A stretch of 64,000 bases of DNA from DATCZB01 sp035513215 (GCA_035513215.1 DATKCK010000051.1:18535-82534), one strand, 5' to 3'. Shown: positions 1 to 9,449, counted from the first letter of the stretch. Notes: generated from the sequence alone by a model not told the origin. A program made the numbers and translations.

Positions 1-192
1 AGGAGCTATGACAACGTATCGGCCTCGACTGCCGAACTGACAGAACACCAGACAGGCTCGCGCTGCTCGCAGCCACCGGTCGACCGCCTTGCCGTCGGCG
101 TCCTCCTCGCTGATCAGGTAGGCGGTTCTTTCGTCGTTGACATCCTCCGCAGAAAGCTGAAGACCATCTGGAGGTGGGTCTGCCTCGTTCAC
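1..192 (-). CDS. Hypothetical protein, N-terminal part only
   Basis: An open frame runs off the left edge of the window on the minus strand. A GTG codon at 192 lies 4 bases beyond the sucrose phosphorylase stop, which is operon-like spacing; an in-frame ATG at 228 is the alternative start. About 64 residues are visible, mostly polar and acidic, containing LISEEDADGKAVDRWLR. I do not recognise a family. It would be the third gene of the MFS transporter - sucrose phosphorylase transcript. That it is coding is inferred from the open frame and the spacing only. Confidence 0.3.
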   Translation of the reverse strand, partial: MNEADPPPDGLQLSAEDVNDERTAYLISEEDADGKAVDRWLRAARACLVFCQFGSRGRYVVIAP

Positions 193-196
193 GATT

Positions 197-1687
197 TCAT
201 CGCCCGCCTGTCCGACTGAAGGAGGCATGGAGCGCCAGGCGCGCCGTCCGGCCATTCGCGGAGTACTCGAGTCGGTGGCTCAGCGTCTTGAAGTCGACAT
301 GCAAGCGAGCGAATTCGCCGGCGTCTCGCCAGCGAACATCGATCGCATCGTCGGCCGACTCGGCAATCTCGAACTCGCCGCCGAAAGCCGGATGCGTATT
401 GCGCAGGCGAATGAGCTCGAAGAGCCGCACGACGACCGGGCGGCGTAGGTCAAGATCGACCTCGGCGCGCGTGTAGTAGTGACGATTGATGTCGCGCCCG
501 ACTTGCGTCTTTGCGAGCAACTCCATGTCGTTCGTCCCTGCGAGAAGCCCGACGTAGTAGACCTGAGGCACGCCGGGAAGAAAGAACTGGATCGCCCGAC
601 ACAGCAGGTAGCTCAGGTCGTCGCGAGCGAGCGCGTCATAGAAAGTGCAATTCACCTGATAGACATCGAGGTTATCGGCCGCAGTGCCGGTTGCAGCCTG
701 ACTCTCGCCCTTGCTGTTGCTATGGATCCGATCGACGAGCCGGCTCAGCTCGTCATCGGGTACCAGTCCGGTGGAGTCGCCGTCGGCGGCGGCGCCGATG
801 TCGATCACGCCGATGCCGTCGTGCGTATCGAGCACGGTGACGGCATTCGTCGGGCGCAGGCGTATCCACTGCTTCAGATATCGGCTCGTCTGGTTGAAAA
901 ACGCGTGGAGCACGAGCGGCGGCAGCGCGAAGTCGTAGACCCACGAGACATGGCGCGCTATCTCGACCTGGCGCCGGAAGTGGGAATGCACTTCGATCAG
1001 CACCTCGAGCCGGTAACGGCCGGCGATCTCGCCGAAGCGGCCGATGAAATCGAACGTCTCGTCGGTCATGAAGCAACTGGTTCCGGCTCGCTTGATCGCA
1101 TAGCCGACGGCATCGAGACGAATCATCGAGATACCGTTCTCTGTGAACGCGCGAAGGACGTTCTCGAGATAGGCCCGGCCCAGCGGGTGTGTCACGTCGA
1201 TATCGATCTGGTCGGCGGTGAAGGTCGTCCAGAATTCTCGCGTCGTGCCGTCCGCAAGCTCGATCGGCGTGAACGGGAGGCCGGGCCGCGGCCGGTAAAT
1301 CGCAAGCAGGTCGGCCTCGGTCGCGCCTTCGGGAAAGACGCTGTCGACCGTCAGAAACATGCCGGCGTACTCGCTCCGGTCGCCTTGCGCGAGATAATCG
1401 ACGAACTGCGGCGAGCGGCGGGAGATGTGATTCACGATGACGTCGGCCATGACGTCCGATTCGCGCGCGAGCGCCGCGATATCGTCCCACGAGCCCAGGC
1501 GCTCGTCCACGCGCGTATGGTCTATCGGGTCGAAGCCCGCATCCGCGCCGTCGATGGGATCGAAGAACGGCAGCAGATGCACGCCGCCGAAGAGCCCGGC
1601 GAACGGCCCTTCGAGCAGGTCGCGCAACCCGGGCAGTGTGCCGCCGAGCCGGTCGGTGTAGGCGATGAGCTGGACCTGATTTTTCAC
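197..1687 (-). CDS. gtfA: Sucrose phosphorylase (GH13_18)
   Basis: Splits sucrose with inorganic phosphate into alpha-glucose-1-phosphate and fructose in the cytoplasm. From the GTG at 1687 the protein has 496 residues, the family's usual size. With this start the GH13 catalytic residues fall at D192 (MIRLDAVGY), E232 (LIEVHSH) and D290 (LDTHDGIG), the same numbers I recall for the Bifidobacterium adolescentis enzyme. The N-terminus (KNQVQLIAYTDRLGG, GADAGFDPIDHTRVDERLGSW) is also family-typical. The frame stays open upstream into the transporter gene, but that extension resembles no known N-terminus. The GTG lies 10 bases after the transporter stop, so the two form an operon. The related glucosylglycerate phosphorylases share the fold; the neighbouring fructokinase favours sucrose. 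Confidence 0.92.
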   Translation of the reverse strand: MKNQVQLIAYTDRLGGTLPGLRDLLEGPFAGLFGGVHLLPFFDPIDGADAGFDPIDHTRVDERLGSWDDIAALARESDVMADVIVNHISRRSPQFVDYLAQGDRSEYAGMFLTVDSVFPEGATEADLLAIYRPRPGLPFTPIELADGTTREFWTTFTADQIDIDVTHPLGRAYLENVLRAFTENGISMIRLDAVGYAIKRAGTSCFMTDETFDFIGRFGEIAGRYRLEVLIEVHSHFRRQVEIARHVSWVYDFALPPLVLHAFFNQTSRYLKQWIRLRPTNAVTVLDTHDGIGVIDIGAAADGDSTGLVPDDELSRLVDRIHSNSKGESQAATGTAADNLDVYQVNCTFYDALARDDLSYLLCRAIQFFLPGVPQVYYVGLLAGTNDMELLAKTQVGRDINRHYYTRAEVDLDLRRPVVVRLFELIRLRNTHPAFGGEFEIAESADDAIDVRWRDAGEFARLHVDFKTLSHRLEYSANGRTARLALHASFSRTGGR

Positions 1688-1697
1688 CGCGCGAGAA

Positions 1698-2933
1698 TCA
1701 ACCGGCCGTGCCGTATTCCTGTCGGTCCGATTCCAGCAAGCGGCGCTTCGCAGGATCGAGTATCCAGTTGGCGACGAGGCCCGCGAACAGCAGGCAGGCG
1801 AACGCCGTGGCAAGGACGAAGCCGGCGCGGGTCGTCCCGTAAGCATCGCTGACGGCTCCCATCGCGAGCGGTCCGAGCGCGGCCGCGAGCGCCGTGAAGA
1901 ACAGGATCACGCCGGCGGCGGCCCCGTGTTGCGACTTCGGGAAGCAGCTGATGCCCTTCGAATTCAGGGTCGGGTAGACGATGGACATGAAAAGGCCCGA
2001 AAGCGGCAGCAGCCAGGCCCCGCTTTCGACGCCGAAGACGAGCGCGCCGAGGAAACACAGCAATATCGCCAGACTGAACAGCGCGAGAGCGACGGTCCAC
2101 GCCACGCGGGACAGAAACCAGGCTCCGAGAAATCGGCCTGCCGCCCGCAGCACGAAGAAGAACGTGAGCGCGTAGGCCGGCAGCCAGGCGATCGAGCCCT
2201 CGTAGTCGAGGAGGTAAGTCGGCATCCAGACGTAGATGGCGACCTCGACGGCCACGTAGAGCATTACGATCGTGCAGAAGCCGAGCGCCAGAGGATCCTT
2301 CATCACGGCGACCATCTGCCGTAGATCCGCCCTTTCGGTGCCGCGCATCGTCTGCGGGTAGCGCACGCGGCTGGCGATGACGACGAGGACGACGCAGATC
2401 ATCGCTGCGATGACATACAACCACTTCCAGGACAGCCCCGCAGAGATCAACGTGGCGACGATCGCAGGGCCCGCGATTGCGCCGACAGCGAAGAAACCTT
2501 CGGCGGTGTTCATGAATCGCGTATGCGACGTCGTCGAGGACGAGATATCGCCGATCAGGGCCAGGGCCCCGATCTTGAAGATACTGATTCCGAGGCCGGC
2601 CGCTCCGAGCAGGATGACGAAAGCGAGGAACGCGTTGCTTCCGGCGAACAACAAGGACGTCGCGCCGTAAAGCGCGAGCCCCGCGACGATCGTCGCTTTT
2701 CTCCCGAACCGGTCGGCGAGAAAGCCGAGCAGCAAGGCGCCGCCCGCGATTCCCGCCATCGGCGCGTACTGGAAGGCGGCGGCCGCCGTCATGCTCAAGC
2801 CGAATTCCCGAATGACCTCGGGAATGACGCTGCCGACGGCGTCCGTCGTCATCGCGAACGTGAAGAACATCAGGCAAACGAGCCAGCGGATCAGGCGAAC
2901 GTCGTGCGCTGCGTCGTGCTCGTGGGCAGGCAT
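1698..2933 (-). CDS. MFS transporter, probable sucrose/sugar importer
   Basis: A 411-residue inner-membrane permease with about 12 hydrophobic segments. The MFS loop 2-3 signature is visible as GFLADRFGRKATIV near residue 70, and a long hydrophilic centre (about 185-215) separates the two six-helix halves. It is immediately upstream of, and co-oriented with, sucrose phosphorylase, so importing sucrose or a related glucoside is the natural inference. The sequence alone does not fix the substrate, and MFS permeases with other substrates look alike. The promoter should lie in the 86-bp gap shared with the divergent fructokinase. Confidence 0.75.
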   Translation of the reverse strand: MPAHEHDAAHDVRLIRWLVCLMFFTFAMTTDAVGSVIPEVIREFGLSMTAAAAFQYAPMAGIAGGALLLGFLADRFGRKATIVAGLALYGATSLLFAGSNAFLAFVILLGAAGLGISIFKIGALALIGDISSSTTSHTRFMNTAEGFFAVGAIAGPAIVATLISAGLSWKWLYVIAAMICVVLVVIASRVRYPQTMRGTERADLRQMVAVMKDPLALGFCTIVMLYVAVEVAIYVWMPTYLLDYEGSIAWLPAYALTFFFVLRAAGRFLGAWFLSRVAWTVALALFSLAILLCFLGALVFGVESGAWLLPLSGLFMSIVYPTLNSKGISCFPKSQHGAAAGVILFFTALAAALGPLAMGAVSDAYGTTRAGFVLATAFACLLFAGLVANWILDPAKRRLLESDRQEYGTAG

Positions 2934-3019
2934 CGGTCGGGTTCGGTCTCGGCGGGCCGTTGCAATCCAAGTGACGCGAGTCTACCGTTCGGGCATCCAT
3001 TCCGGGTAGTCCGATTCCC

Positions 3020-3952
3020 ATGCGTCGAGGCAGCGAAGCGCGGCTCTATGGCGGGATCGAGGGCGGCGGAAGCAAATTCGTTTGCGCCGTTGCGACCTCG
3101 CCCGATGGATTGCTCGAGTCTGCGACCGTGCCGACGCGGGATGTCGGGACGACGCTCGCCGAGTGCGTGCAATTCTTCAAGGCGGCCGAGCAAAGACACG
3201 GGCCCATCGACGCTTTCGGTTTCGCTTGCTTCGGCCCCATCGAGCTCAAGCCCGATGCCGCCGATTTCGGGCGGATGCTGGCGACGCCCAAGCAGGGCTG
3301 GTCGGGCGCGGATTTGCTCGAGCCGTTGCGCTCGGCCTTCGATGCGCCGGTCGGGCTTGATACGGACGTCGGCGCCGCGGCGCTCGCCGAATGGCGCCTC
3401 GGTGCCGGCACCGGCGTCGGCTCGCTTGCCTACGTGACTGTCGGCACCGGCATCGGCGGTGCGGTCGTGCCGCTCGATCCGTCGGCAACACGCCTGATGC
3501 ACGCGGAAATGGGGCATCTGCCCGTACGGCGCGACCCGCGCGATCTCGAGTTCGCCGGTGTCTGCCCGTTTCACGGCGATTGCCTCGAGGGTCTCGCGAG
3601 CGGGCCGGCCATTCGCGCGCGCTGGGGCTCGACTCTCGATGCGCTCGGGACGGATCACGTCGGCAGCGCGGTGATCGCGGGTTACCTCGGACAGCTCGCA
3701 GCGTCGATCGCGCTGATGACCTCGGTCGAGCGCATCGTGTTCGGCGGCGGCGTGATGTCGAGCACCGATCTGCTGCCGCGCGCCCGCGCCGCGGCGCTCG
3801 AGTATCTGAACGGCTATCTTGCGCCGTTGCAAAATGTCGAGCGGGCAACGGCTTACATCTGCGCACCTGCTCTGGGAGCGGATGCGGGCATTCTCGGAAG
3901 CCTGTTGCTCGCGATGCGCGCACGCAAACTCCGGGATGCCGAGCCGGCGTGA
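3020..3952 (+). CDS. ROK-family fructokinase
   Basis: ATP-dependent kinase converting fructose to fructose-6-phosphate. The 310-residue protein opens with the phosphate-binding GGIEGGGSKF (about 11-20). It carries VGTGIGGAVV and then the ROK zinc site with GVCPFHGDCLEGLASGPA, which is characteristic of bacterial ROK fructokinases rather than NagC/XylR repressors; there is no N-terminal helix-turn-helix. It is divergent from the transporter/sucrose phosphorylase pair, and fructose is exactly the second product of that enzyme, so the three genes form one pathway. The chosen start is the first ATG after the divergent gap. Confidence 0.85.
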   Translation: MRRGSEARLYGGIEGGGSKFVCAVATSPDGLLESATVPTRDVGTTLAECVQFFKAAEQRHGPIDAFGFACFGPIELKPDAADFGRMLATPKQGWSGADLLEPLRSAFDAPVGLDTDVGAAALAEWRLGAGTGVGSLAYVTVGTGIGGAVVPLDPSATRLMHAEMGHLPVRRDPRDLEFAGVCPFHGDCLEGLASGPAIRARWGSTLDALGTDHVGSAVIAGYLGQLAASIALMTSVERIVFGGGVMSSTDLLPRARAAALEYLNGYLAPLQNVERATAYICAPALGADAGILGSLLLAMRARKLRDAEPA

Positions 3953-4023
3953 GCCCGGCGATGCGAAGCGCCTGCCCGCGTCGCATTGCGTATACTCGAA
4001 AGAGGAACACTTTGGAGGACCCA

Positions 4024-5088
4024 ATGGACGCTATCCGGTATGTTCTTTCGCTTTGCGTGTTGTCGTTCGTCGGGCCGGCTACTTTGGCACAGGAGTCCTG
4101 CGAGCCGGCAGGCGGCGTCGAGTTCGTTTGCGGCCCGGTCAATGCCGAGGACCTCGTCCTCGTGCCGGGCACCGACTGGATCATCGCGAGCGGAATGGCG
4201 ACGGGCGCCGGGTTCTATCTGATCGATGCGGCAAGCGGCGCCTTCAGTCCGCTCGAGACCGAGGTGCGGCACGACGCTTCGATGTATCCGCAATGCTCCG
4301 CGGCGCCCGCGCCTGGCGAGTTCGAGTCGCACGGGCTGCACATTCGCCCCGCGGGCCAAGGGCGCTCGACGCTTCATGTCGTGGGTCACGGCGCGCGCGA
4401 GGCCATCGAAGTCTTCGAAGTCGATGCCCGCGGCGCGCGTCCCACGCTGACGTGGAAGGGTTGCGTGCCGATGCCGGACGGCCTCGCCGCGAACAGCGTC
4501 GCGGCGTTGGCCGACGGCTCGATCGTCGCCACGGTGCTTTTCCTCGGCGGCACGACGTTCGCCGACTCGGTCGCGATGCGGCCGACCGGGGCCGTCTTCG
4601 AATGGTCGCCCGGCGATTCGGGATTTACGCAGGTCGAGGGCACGGAGCTGCCGGCCAATAACGGCATCGAAGTATCGGCCGATGGCCGCGAGATCTATGT
4701 GGCGTCCTCGGGATTTCAGACGATCGTCGCGTTCTCGAACACGAATCCGGCGCTTGAGCTTCGCACGACCGGGCAGCTGCCGATCACGCCGGACAACGTG
4801 CACATGGGCCCGGACGGGCAGCTGCTGACGGCCGGGATGAAGAACGACGTGCCCGAGTGCGGCGGACCGCCGGGGCCCGAGCACAGCATCGAGATTCTTG
4901 CGTCGTGCCCGCGGGGGACGATTGCGATTGCGGTCGATCCGGCCACGATGGAGCACCGCATCCTGTTCGAGACGCCGGCATTCGCCGAGTTCAGCAACGC
5001 GACGATGGTTTTGCCGGCGGGTGGGCGGCTATGGGTCGGCACCTTCAGCGGCAATCGCGTACTCAGCGCGCCGGGGGACCAAGACTAA
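4024..5088 (+). CDS. Secreted SMP-30/gluconolactonase-like beta-propeller protein
   Basis: The ATG at 4024 follows a good Shine-Dalgarno (TTGGAGG, 5-8 bases upstream) and opens a Sec signal peptide (about residues 1-22, ending TLAQ). The frame is open much further upstream, but that part is antisense-like and overlaps the kinase gene. The 354-residue product has repeated blades such as NGIEVSADGREIYVASSG and DNVHMGPDGQLLTAG, typical of the SMP-30/arylesterase/strictosidine-synthase-like fold. These folds hydrolyse lactones or esters, but no particular substrate can be named. Extra cysteines (SCEP, FVCG, PECGG, SCPRG) suit a periplasmic, disulfide-bonded protein. It sits inside the sugar cluster. 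Confidence 0.7.
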   Translation: MDAIRYVLSLCVLSFVGPATLAQESCEPAGGVEFVCGPVNAEDLVLVPGTDWIIASGMATGAGFYLIDAASGAFSPLETEVRHDASMYPQCSAAPAPGEFESHGLHIRPAGQGRSTLHVVGHGAREAIEVFEVDARGARPTLTWKGCVPMPDGLAANSVAALADGSIVATVLFLGGTTFADSVAMRPTGAVFEWSPGDSGFTQVEGTELPANNGIEVSADGREIYVASSGFQTIVAFSNTNPALELRTTGQLPITPDNVHMGPDGQLLTAGMKNDVPECGGPPGPEHSIEILASCPRGTIAIAVDPATMEHRILFETPAFAEFSNATMVLPAGGRLWVGTFSGNRVLSAPGDQD

Positions 5089-5100
5089 AAACGCGACGAC

Positions 5101-6357
5101 ATGGCCGTACTGATCAGCATCGCAATCACTGCCTTCCTGGCATTCGTTACTTTCATCCTGCTGAAACGCAGGGCCACGCCGAACTTCAATATCTCCAGTC
5201 CCGACGATGCGGGAATCAGCGACCTGCTGCCTGTTATCGCCGGGCTGACGCGGAGCGTCCTGTTCCGCCGAAACGAAGTTTCGATCTTGCAGGATGCGGC
5301 CATCTTCGACTCGATGCTCGACGATATCGATGCCGCGAAAGACAGCGTGCACCTGGAAACCTTCGTCTGGTCGGAAGGAGAACTGACCCGGAAGTTTTCC
5401 GAGCGACTCTGCGCAAAAGCAGCGGAGCGGGTTGCGGTCCGGCTGTTGATCGACGCGGTTGGCGCGGGATCCTCGACTCCGGAGAGTCTCGACAAACTGA
5501 GGAAATGCGGCGTTAGTCTGGCGGTTTATCGACGATTGCGTCCGTGGAACGTCCTCAAGATGAATCACCGCACCCATCGCAAACTGTTGATCGTCGACGG
5601 CGCAACCGGCTATTGCTTTGGTCACGGTATCGGCGACGAATGGTACTGTCCCGACAGCCGCGGTTACCGCTGGCGTGACACCGGAGTGCGGATGCGAGGC
5701 CCCGGGGTGCACGGATTGCAGCAGGTATTCCTTCAGAACTGGCTGGATACCACCCATGCTGTCCCTGTGAGCTCATCGATCTTCCCGCTGCCGGAAGAAC
5801 CCGGTGATGCCGGCGTTCATGTAATCAGCAGCGCGGCGGGCGACAGTTTCTCAGACGTCGCGCTTATCTTCATGCTCGCGATGGCGGCAGCGAGGAAGGA
5901 GATATTGCTGCAGAATCCATACTTTGTTCCCGATGCCGGCATGGTGACGTGCATAAAGGAGGCAGCCGCTCGTGGCGTGTCCGTGAAACTTATGCTGCCC
6001 GGTGAGCGCACCGACAGCCCGTTCGTCTCGAGCGCCGGGCGTCACCTTTACAGCGAACTGGTGGAGGGCGGCGTGGAACTGTACGAATATCAACCGACGC
6101 TGTGTCATCAGAAGATCGTCGTCATCGATGAATGCTGGTCGCTGGTCGGCTCGACGAACATGGATTCTCGATCGCTTGCACTGAACGCCGAGGTAAGCGT
6201 CGGCATCGACTCGCTGGAGGTTGCGGCGAACCTGAAACGTGCTTTCGAACGCGATCTCGAGGGTTGTCGACGCATCGGGGCGCAGGACTTGGCTGCGATA
6301 CCCTGGCATGAGCGGTGGTTCAGCGCGCTGGCGTATCAGTTCCACGAACAGCTGTAG
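5101..6357 (+). CDS. Cardiolipin synthase-like phospholipase D family protein
   Basis: A 418-residue protein with one N-terminal membrane helix (about 3-21) and two PLD catalytic motifs: HRTHRKLLIVDG with GHGIGDEW after it, and CHQKIVVIDECW followed by GSTNMDSRSL. Two HxK(x)4D motifs are diagnostic of cardiolipin/phosphatidyl synthases, which join phosphatidylglycerol with another phospholipid at the inner membrane. Length and the single helix resemble ClsB/ClsC more than ClsA (two helices, about 480 residues). It starts 12 bases after the propeller gene, so the two are probably co-transcribed. Why it lies in a sugar cluster is not evident. Confidence 0.85.
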   Translation: MAVLISIAITAFLAFVTFILLKRRATPNFNISSPDDAGISDLLPVIAGLTRSVLFRRNEVSILQDAAIFDSMLDDIDAAKDSVHLETFVWSEGELTRKFSERLCAKAAERVAVRLLIDAVGAGSSTPESLDKLRKCGVSLAVYRRLRPWNVLKMNHRTHRKLLIVDGATGYCFGHGIGDEWYCPDSRGYRWRDTGVRMRGPGVHGLQQVFLQNWLDTTHAVPVSSSIFPLPEEPGDAGVHVISSAAGDSFSDVALIFMLAMAAARKEILLQNPYFVPDAGMVTCIKEAAARGVSVKLMLPGERTDSPFVSSAGRHLYSELVEGGVELYEYQPTLCHQKIVVIDECWSLVGSTNMDSRSLALNAEVSVGIDSLEVAANLKRAFERDLEGCRRIGAQDLAAIPWHERWFSALAYQFHEQL

Positions 6358-6382
6358 GTCGGGACTTGCAGGGACGATCGGC

Positions 6383-7378
6383 ATGCAGATCGGAATGATT
6401 GGCTTGGGTCGAATGGGCGGCAACATGGTGCGCCGCCTGCTCGCGGGCGGACATCGGTGCGTGGTTTCCGCTTCCAGTCTGGCGCCGCAGCAGGAATTCG
6501 CGGCACTCGGCGCCGTGCCGAGCGACAGCCTCGCGGACTTTGTCGCCCGCCTCGCGCGGCCGCGGGTCGTCTGGATCATGATTCCGGCCGGCGCGGTGGA
6601 TGCTGTGATTGCCGAGCTCGCACCACTGCTTGCGTCGGGCGACGTCATCATCGACGGCGGCAACTCGAATTACGTGGACGATATTCGCCGCGCTCGCGAT
6701 CTCGCAGCGGCCGGAATTCACTACGTTGACGTTGGTGTCAGCGGTGGGGTGCACGGACTCGAGAACGGCTATTGCCAGATGATCGGCGGCGAGCGCGACG
6801 TCGTCGCGCGGCTCGTGCCGCTGTTCATGTCTCTGGCGCCCGCGCAGTCGGTCAGTGCGGGCGAGGTTCGCGGCTATCTTCACTGCGGGCCGAGCGGGGC
6901 GGGCCACTTCGTCAAGATGGTCCACAACGGCATCGAGTACGGCTTGATGGCGGCCTACGCCGAGGGATTCAATCTGCTCCGCCACGCCGGCATCGGTCTG
7001 GAAGATCGGCGGGTCGATGCCGAGACCTCGCCGCTCAAGTCACCGGAGCATTTCGCCTTTGAGCTCGATGTCGCGGCGATTGCCGAGCTGTGGCGGCATG
7101 GCAGCGTGATTCGCTCCTGGCTGCTCGATCTCACCGCTGCCGCTCTGCGTCGCGACCCGTCACTCGAGAGCTTCGGGACCGCGGTCGCCGACTCCGGTGA
7201 GGGACGCTGGACGGTGCAGGCCGCGATCGAAGCAGGCGTGCCCGTGCCGACTCTGGCGACGGCCTTATTTGCTCGCTTCGGCTCGCGCGGCGGCGAGGAC
7301 TTCGCCAATCGGGTTCTGGCGGCCATGCGCTTCGAGTTCGGCGGGCACGCCGGAGCTGCGCCGGGCGGGAAGGGCTGA
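6383..7378 (+). CDS. gnd: 6-phosphogluconate dehydrogenase, decarboxylating (short GntZ type)
   Basis: Oxidises and decarboxylates 6-phosphogluconate to ribulose-5-phosphate. The ATG at 6383 opens directly with the Rossmann motif MIGLGRMGGNM, which fixes the start although the frame is open further upstream. Other signatures: IDGGNSNYVDD, VDVGVSGGVHGLENGYCQMIGG and the substrate/catalytic stretch CGPSGAGHFVKMVHNGIEYG. At 331 residues it is the short, often NAD-preferring class rather than the 470-residue E. coli type. It is followed after 6 bases by zwf and then pgl, making the complete oxidative branch in one transcript. Confidence 0.92.
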   Translation: MQIGMIGLGRMGGNMVRRLLAGGHRCVVSASSLAPQQEFAALGAVPSDSLADFVARLARPRVVWIMIPAGAVDAVIAELAPLLASGDVIIDGGNSNYVDDIRRARDLAAAGIHYVDVGVSGGVHGLENGYCQMIGGERDVVARLVPLFMSLAPAQSVSAGEVRGYLHCGPSGAGHFVKMVHNGIEYGLMAAYAEGFNLLRHAGIGLEDRRVDAETSPLKSPEHFAFELDVAAIAELWRHGSVIRSWLLDLTAAALRRDPSLESFGTAVADSGEGRWTVQAAIEAGVPVPTLATALFARFGSRGGEDFANRVLAAMRFEFGGHAGAAPGGKG

Positions 7379-7384
7379 TCAGCC

Positions 7385-8764
7385 GTGGCGCGGCGGACAG
7401 TCGATGCGCTTGTCCTCTTCGGTGCAACCGGCGATCTAGCCTTCAGGAAACTGTTTCCGGCATTGCAGGCGCTGGTTCGGCGCGGAACATTGACGGTGCC
7501 GATCATAGGCGTCGCCCGTTCAGGTTGGAATCTCGCGCGACTCCGGCAGCGCATCCGAGAGAGTCTCGTTGCCAGCAACGACGGCCTCAACGCCGATGCC
7601 TATGCGCGGATCGAAAGTCTGCTGCGCTACGTCGACGGGGACTACCGCGATCCGGCCACCTTTGCCGCCTTGCGGGGCGAGCTCGGCACGGCGGCGCACC
7701 CCTTGCACTATCTCGCCTTGCCGCCGAACCTGTTCGCTACCGTCGCCGATCATCTGCGCACGTCGGGCTGCGCTGACGGTGCGCGGGTGGTCGTCGAGAA
7801 GCCTTTCGGTCGCGATCTTAAGTCGGCGCGGGCCCTTAACGAGTCGCTGCATCGCACGTTTGCGGAGCCGGACGTTTATCGGATCGATCACTACCTGGGA
7901 AAGGAATCGGTACAGAACCTGTTGTACTTCCGCTTCGCCAATGCGTTTCTCGAGCCGATCTGGAATCGCAACTACGTCGACAACGTGCAGATCACGATGG
8001 CCGAGACCTTCGGCGTCGAAGGCCGGGGCAGGTTCTACGAGGAGGTCGGTGCAATCCGCGATGTCGTCCAGAATCATCTGCTGCAGGTCGTGGCACAGCT
8101 CGCGATGGAGCCGCCGGTCGACGGCGACAGCGGTCTCCTCGACGAGAAGGCCAAGATCTTCAAGGCGATTCGCGTGCTCACGCCGGCCGATGTAATCCGC
8201 GGCCAGTACGACGGCTACCGCGACGAGCAGGGCGTGGCGGCGGATTCGCGGGTCGAGACCTTCGCCGCGCTGCGCCTGCACATCGACTCCTGGCGCTGGG
8301 CTGGCGTGCCGTTCTATCTGCGGGCCGGCAAGAAGCTGGCTACAACCACTACCGAGGTCGTCGCCACCCTGAAGGAACCGCCCCAACAGGTGTTCGGGCC
8401 GTTGCCGCTCGGTGCGCGCAACTACTTGCGCTTTCGGTTGGGGCCGGACCGCATCGCAATCGCGCTTGGCGCGGTGGCGAAGAAGCCCGGCGTCGCGATG
8501 GTCGGTCAGGCGCTCGAGCTGTTCGTGTGCAATGCGGCCACCGAGGAGGTCAGTGCCTACGAACGATTGATCGGTGCTGCCCTGGATGGCGATACCACCT
8601 TGTTCGCCCGTGATGATGGCGTTCTCGAGGCCTGGCGCATCGTGGATCCGGTGCTCGCCACTGACGCGCCACCGGAGCCCTATGCGGCCGGCACCTACGG
8701 TCCGGCAGCGGCCGACGCGCAGCTTGCGCCGGACGACGTCTGGCACCTGCCGCAGTCGGGCTGA
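7385..8764 (+). CDS. zwf: Glucose-6-phosphate 1-dehydrogenase
   Basis: Oxidises glucose-6-phosphate to 6-phosphogluconolactone. GTG start 6 bases after gnd; 459 residues, slightly short for the family (480-500). The nucleotide-binding LFGATGDLAFRKLFPAL (about 11-27) and the active-site RIDHYLGKESVQNLLYFRFAN are both present, as is the substrate loop WRWAGVPFYLRAGKKL. The stop overlaps nothing, and pgl begins 2 bases later. Glucose-1-phosphate from sucrose phosphorolysis would enter here after phosphoglucomutase, and fructose-6-phosphate after isomerase; neither of those enzymes is in the window. Confidence 0.93.
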   Translation: MARRTVDALVLFGATGDLAFRKLFPALQALVRRGTLTVPIIGVARSGWNLARLRQRIRESLVASNDGLNADAYARIESLLRYVDGDYRDPATFAALRGELGTAAHPLHYLALPPNLFATVADHLRTSGCADGARVVVEKPFGRDLKSARALNESLHRTFAEPDVYRIDHYLGKESVQNLLYFRFANAFLEPIWNRNYVDNVQITMAETFGVEGRGRFYEEVGAIRDVVQNHLLQVVAQLAMEPPVDGDSGLLDEKAKIFKAIRVLTPADVIRGQYDGYRDEQGVAADSRVETFAALRLHIDSWRWAGVPFYLRAGKKLATTTTEVVATLKEPPQQVFGPLPLGARNYLRFRLGPDRIAIALGAVAKKPGVAMVGQALELFVCNAATEEVSAYERLIGAALDGDTTLFARDDGVLEAWRIVDPVLATDAPPEPYAAGTYGPAAADAQLAPDDVWHLPQSG

Positions 8765-8765
8765 G

Positions 8766-9449
8766 ATGCCGTCTGCCCAACTGGTGGTGCTCGCGGATGC
8801 CGAAGGCGCTGCCGCGGCGGCTGCGCGCTGGGCTGCCGAACAGTTGCAGGCCGCGGTGGCCGCACGCGGCCGCGCGACGCTCGCCGTCAGCGGCGGCCGC
8901 ACGCCATCGCGGATGCTCGAACGCCTGGCCGTGGCGCCGATCGCCTGGCAGCGTCTCGACGTATTCCAGGTCGACGAGCGCGTCGCGCCGGATGGTCACG
9001 CCGACCGCAACGCCACCCGGCAGGCCATTGCGCTGCCGGCGGCCGACTTCCATGCGATGCCGGTGACGGCCGCGGACCTGGCCGCCGCGGCGGCCGATTA
9101 TGCGGCCGAGTTGGAGCGGTATGCTGGCCATCCGGTCCATCTCGACGTGGTCCATCTGGGGCTCGGCAAGGATGGGCACACCGCGTCAATCTTCCCGGGA
9201 GTAAGCGTCGCCGACGATCGCGACGTGGCCGTCGTCGGACCGCATCTCGGCCGGCTGCGAATGACCCTGACGCTGGCGGCGATCAATCGCGCCCGCCACA
9301 TTCTGTGGCTGGTCACGGGCCATGCCAAGCGCGCTGCGCTCGCGGCCATGTTCGCCGGCGACCCGGTCTGCGTCGGCAGTCGCGTACGCCACGACGCGGC
9401 GGTCGTTTTCGCGGACCGGGAAGCTGCCCTCGACATTCCTCACTCGTGA
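8766..9449 (+). CDS. pgl: 6-phosphogluconolactonase (DevB type)
   Basis: Hydrolyses 6-phosphogluconolactone to 6-phosphogluconate, completing the oxidative pentose-phosphate branch with the adjacent gnd and zwf. It is a 227-residue member of the glucosamine-6-P isomerase/6-PGL superfamily: LAVSGGRTPSRMLERLA near residue 40, QVDERVAPDGHADRNATR near 73, and the conserved LGLGKDGHTASIFPG near 137. The ATG lies 1 base after the zwf TGA, so translation is probably coupled. The frame is open upstream of the ATG, but only as antisense to zwf. Confidence 0.9.
   Translation: MPSAQLVVLADAEGAAAAAARWAAEQLQAAVAARGRATLAVSGGRTPSRMLERLAVAPIAWQRLDVFQVDERVAPDGHADRNATRQAIALPAADFHAMPVTAADLAAAAADYAAELERYAGHPVHLDVVHLGLGKDGHTASIFPGVSVADDRDVAVVGPHLGRLRMTLTLAAINRARHILWLVTGHAKRAALAAMFAGDPVCVGSRVRHDAAVVFADREAALDIPHS

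Noticed and set aside
479..1852. 457-codon open frame antisense to sucrose phosphorylase
   Set aside because: Composition artefact; the minus strand carries all GH13 catalytic residues at their expected positions.
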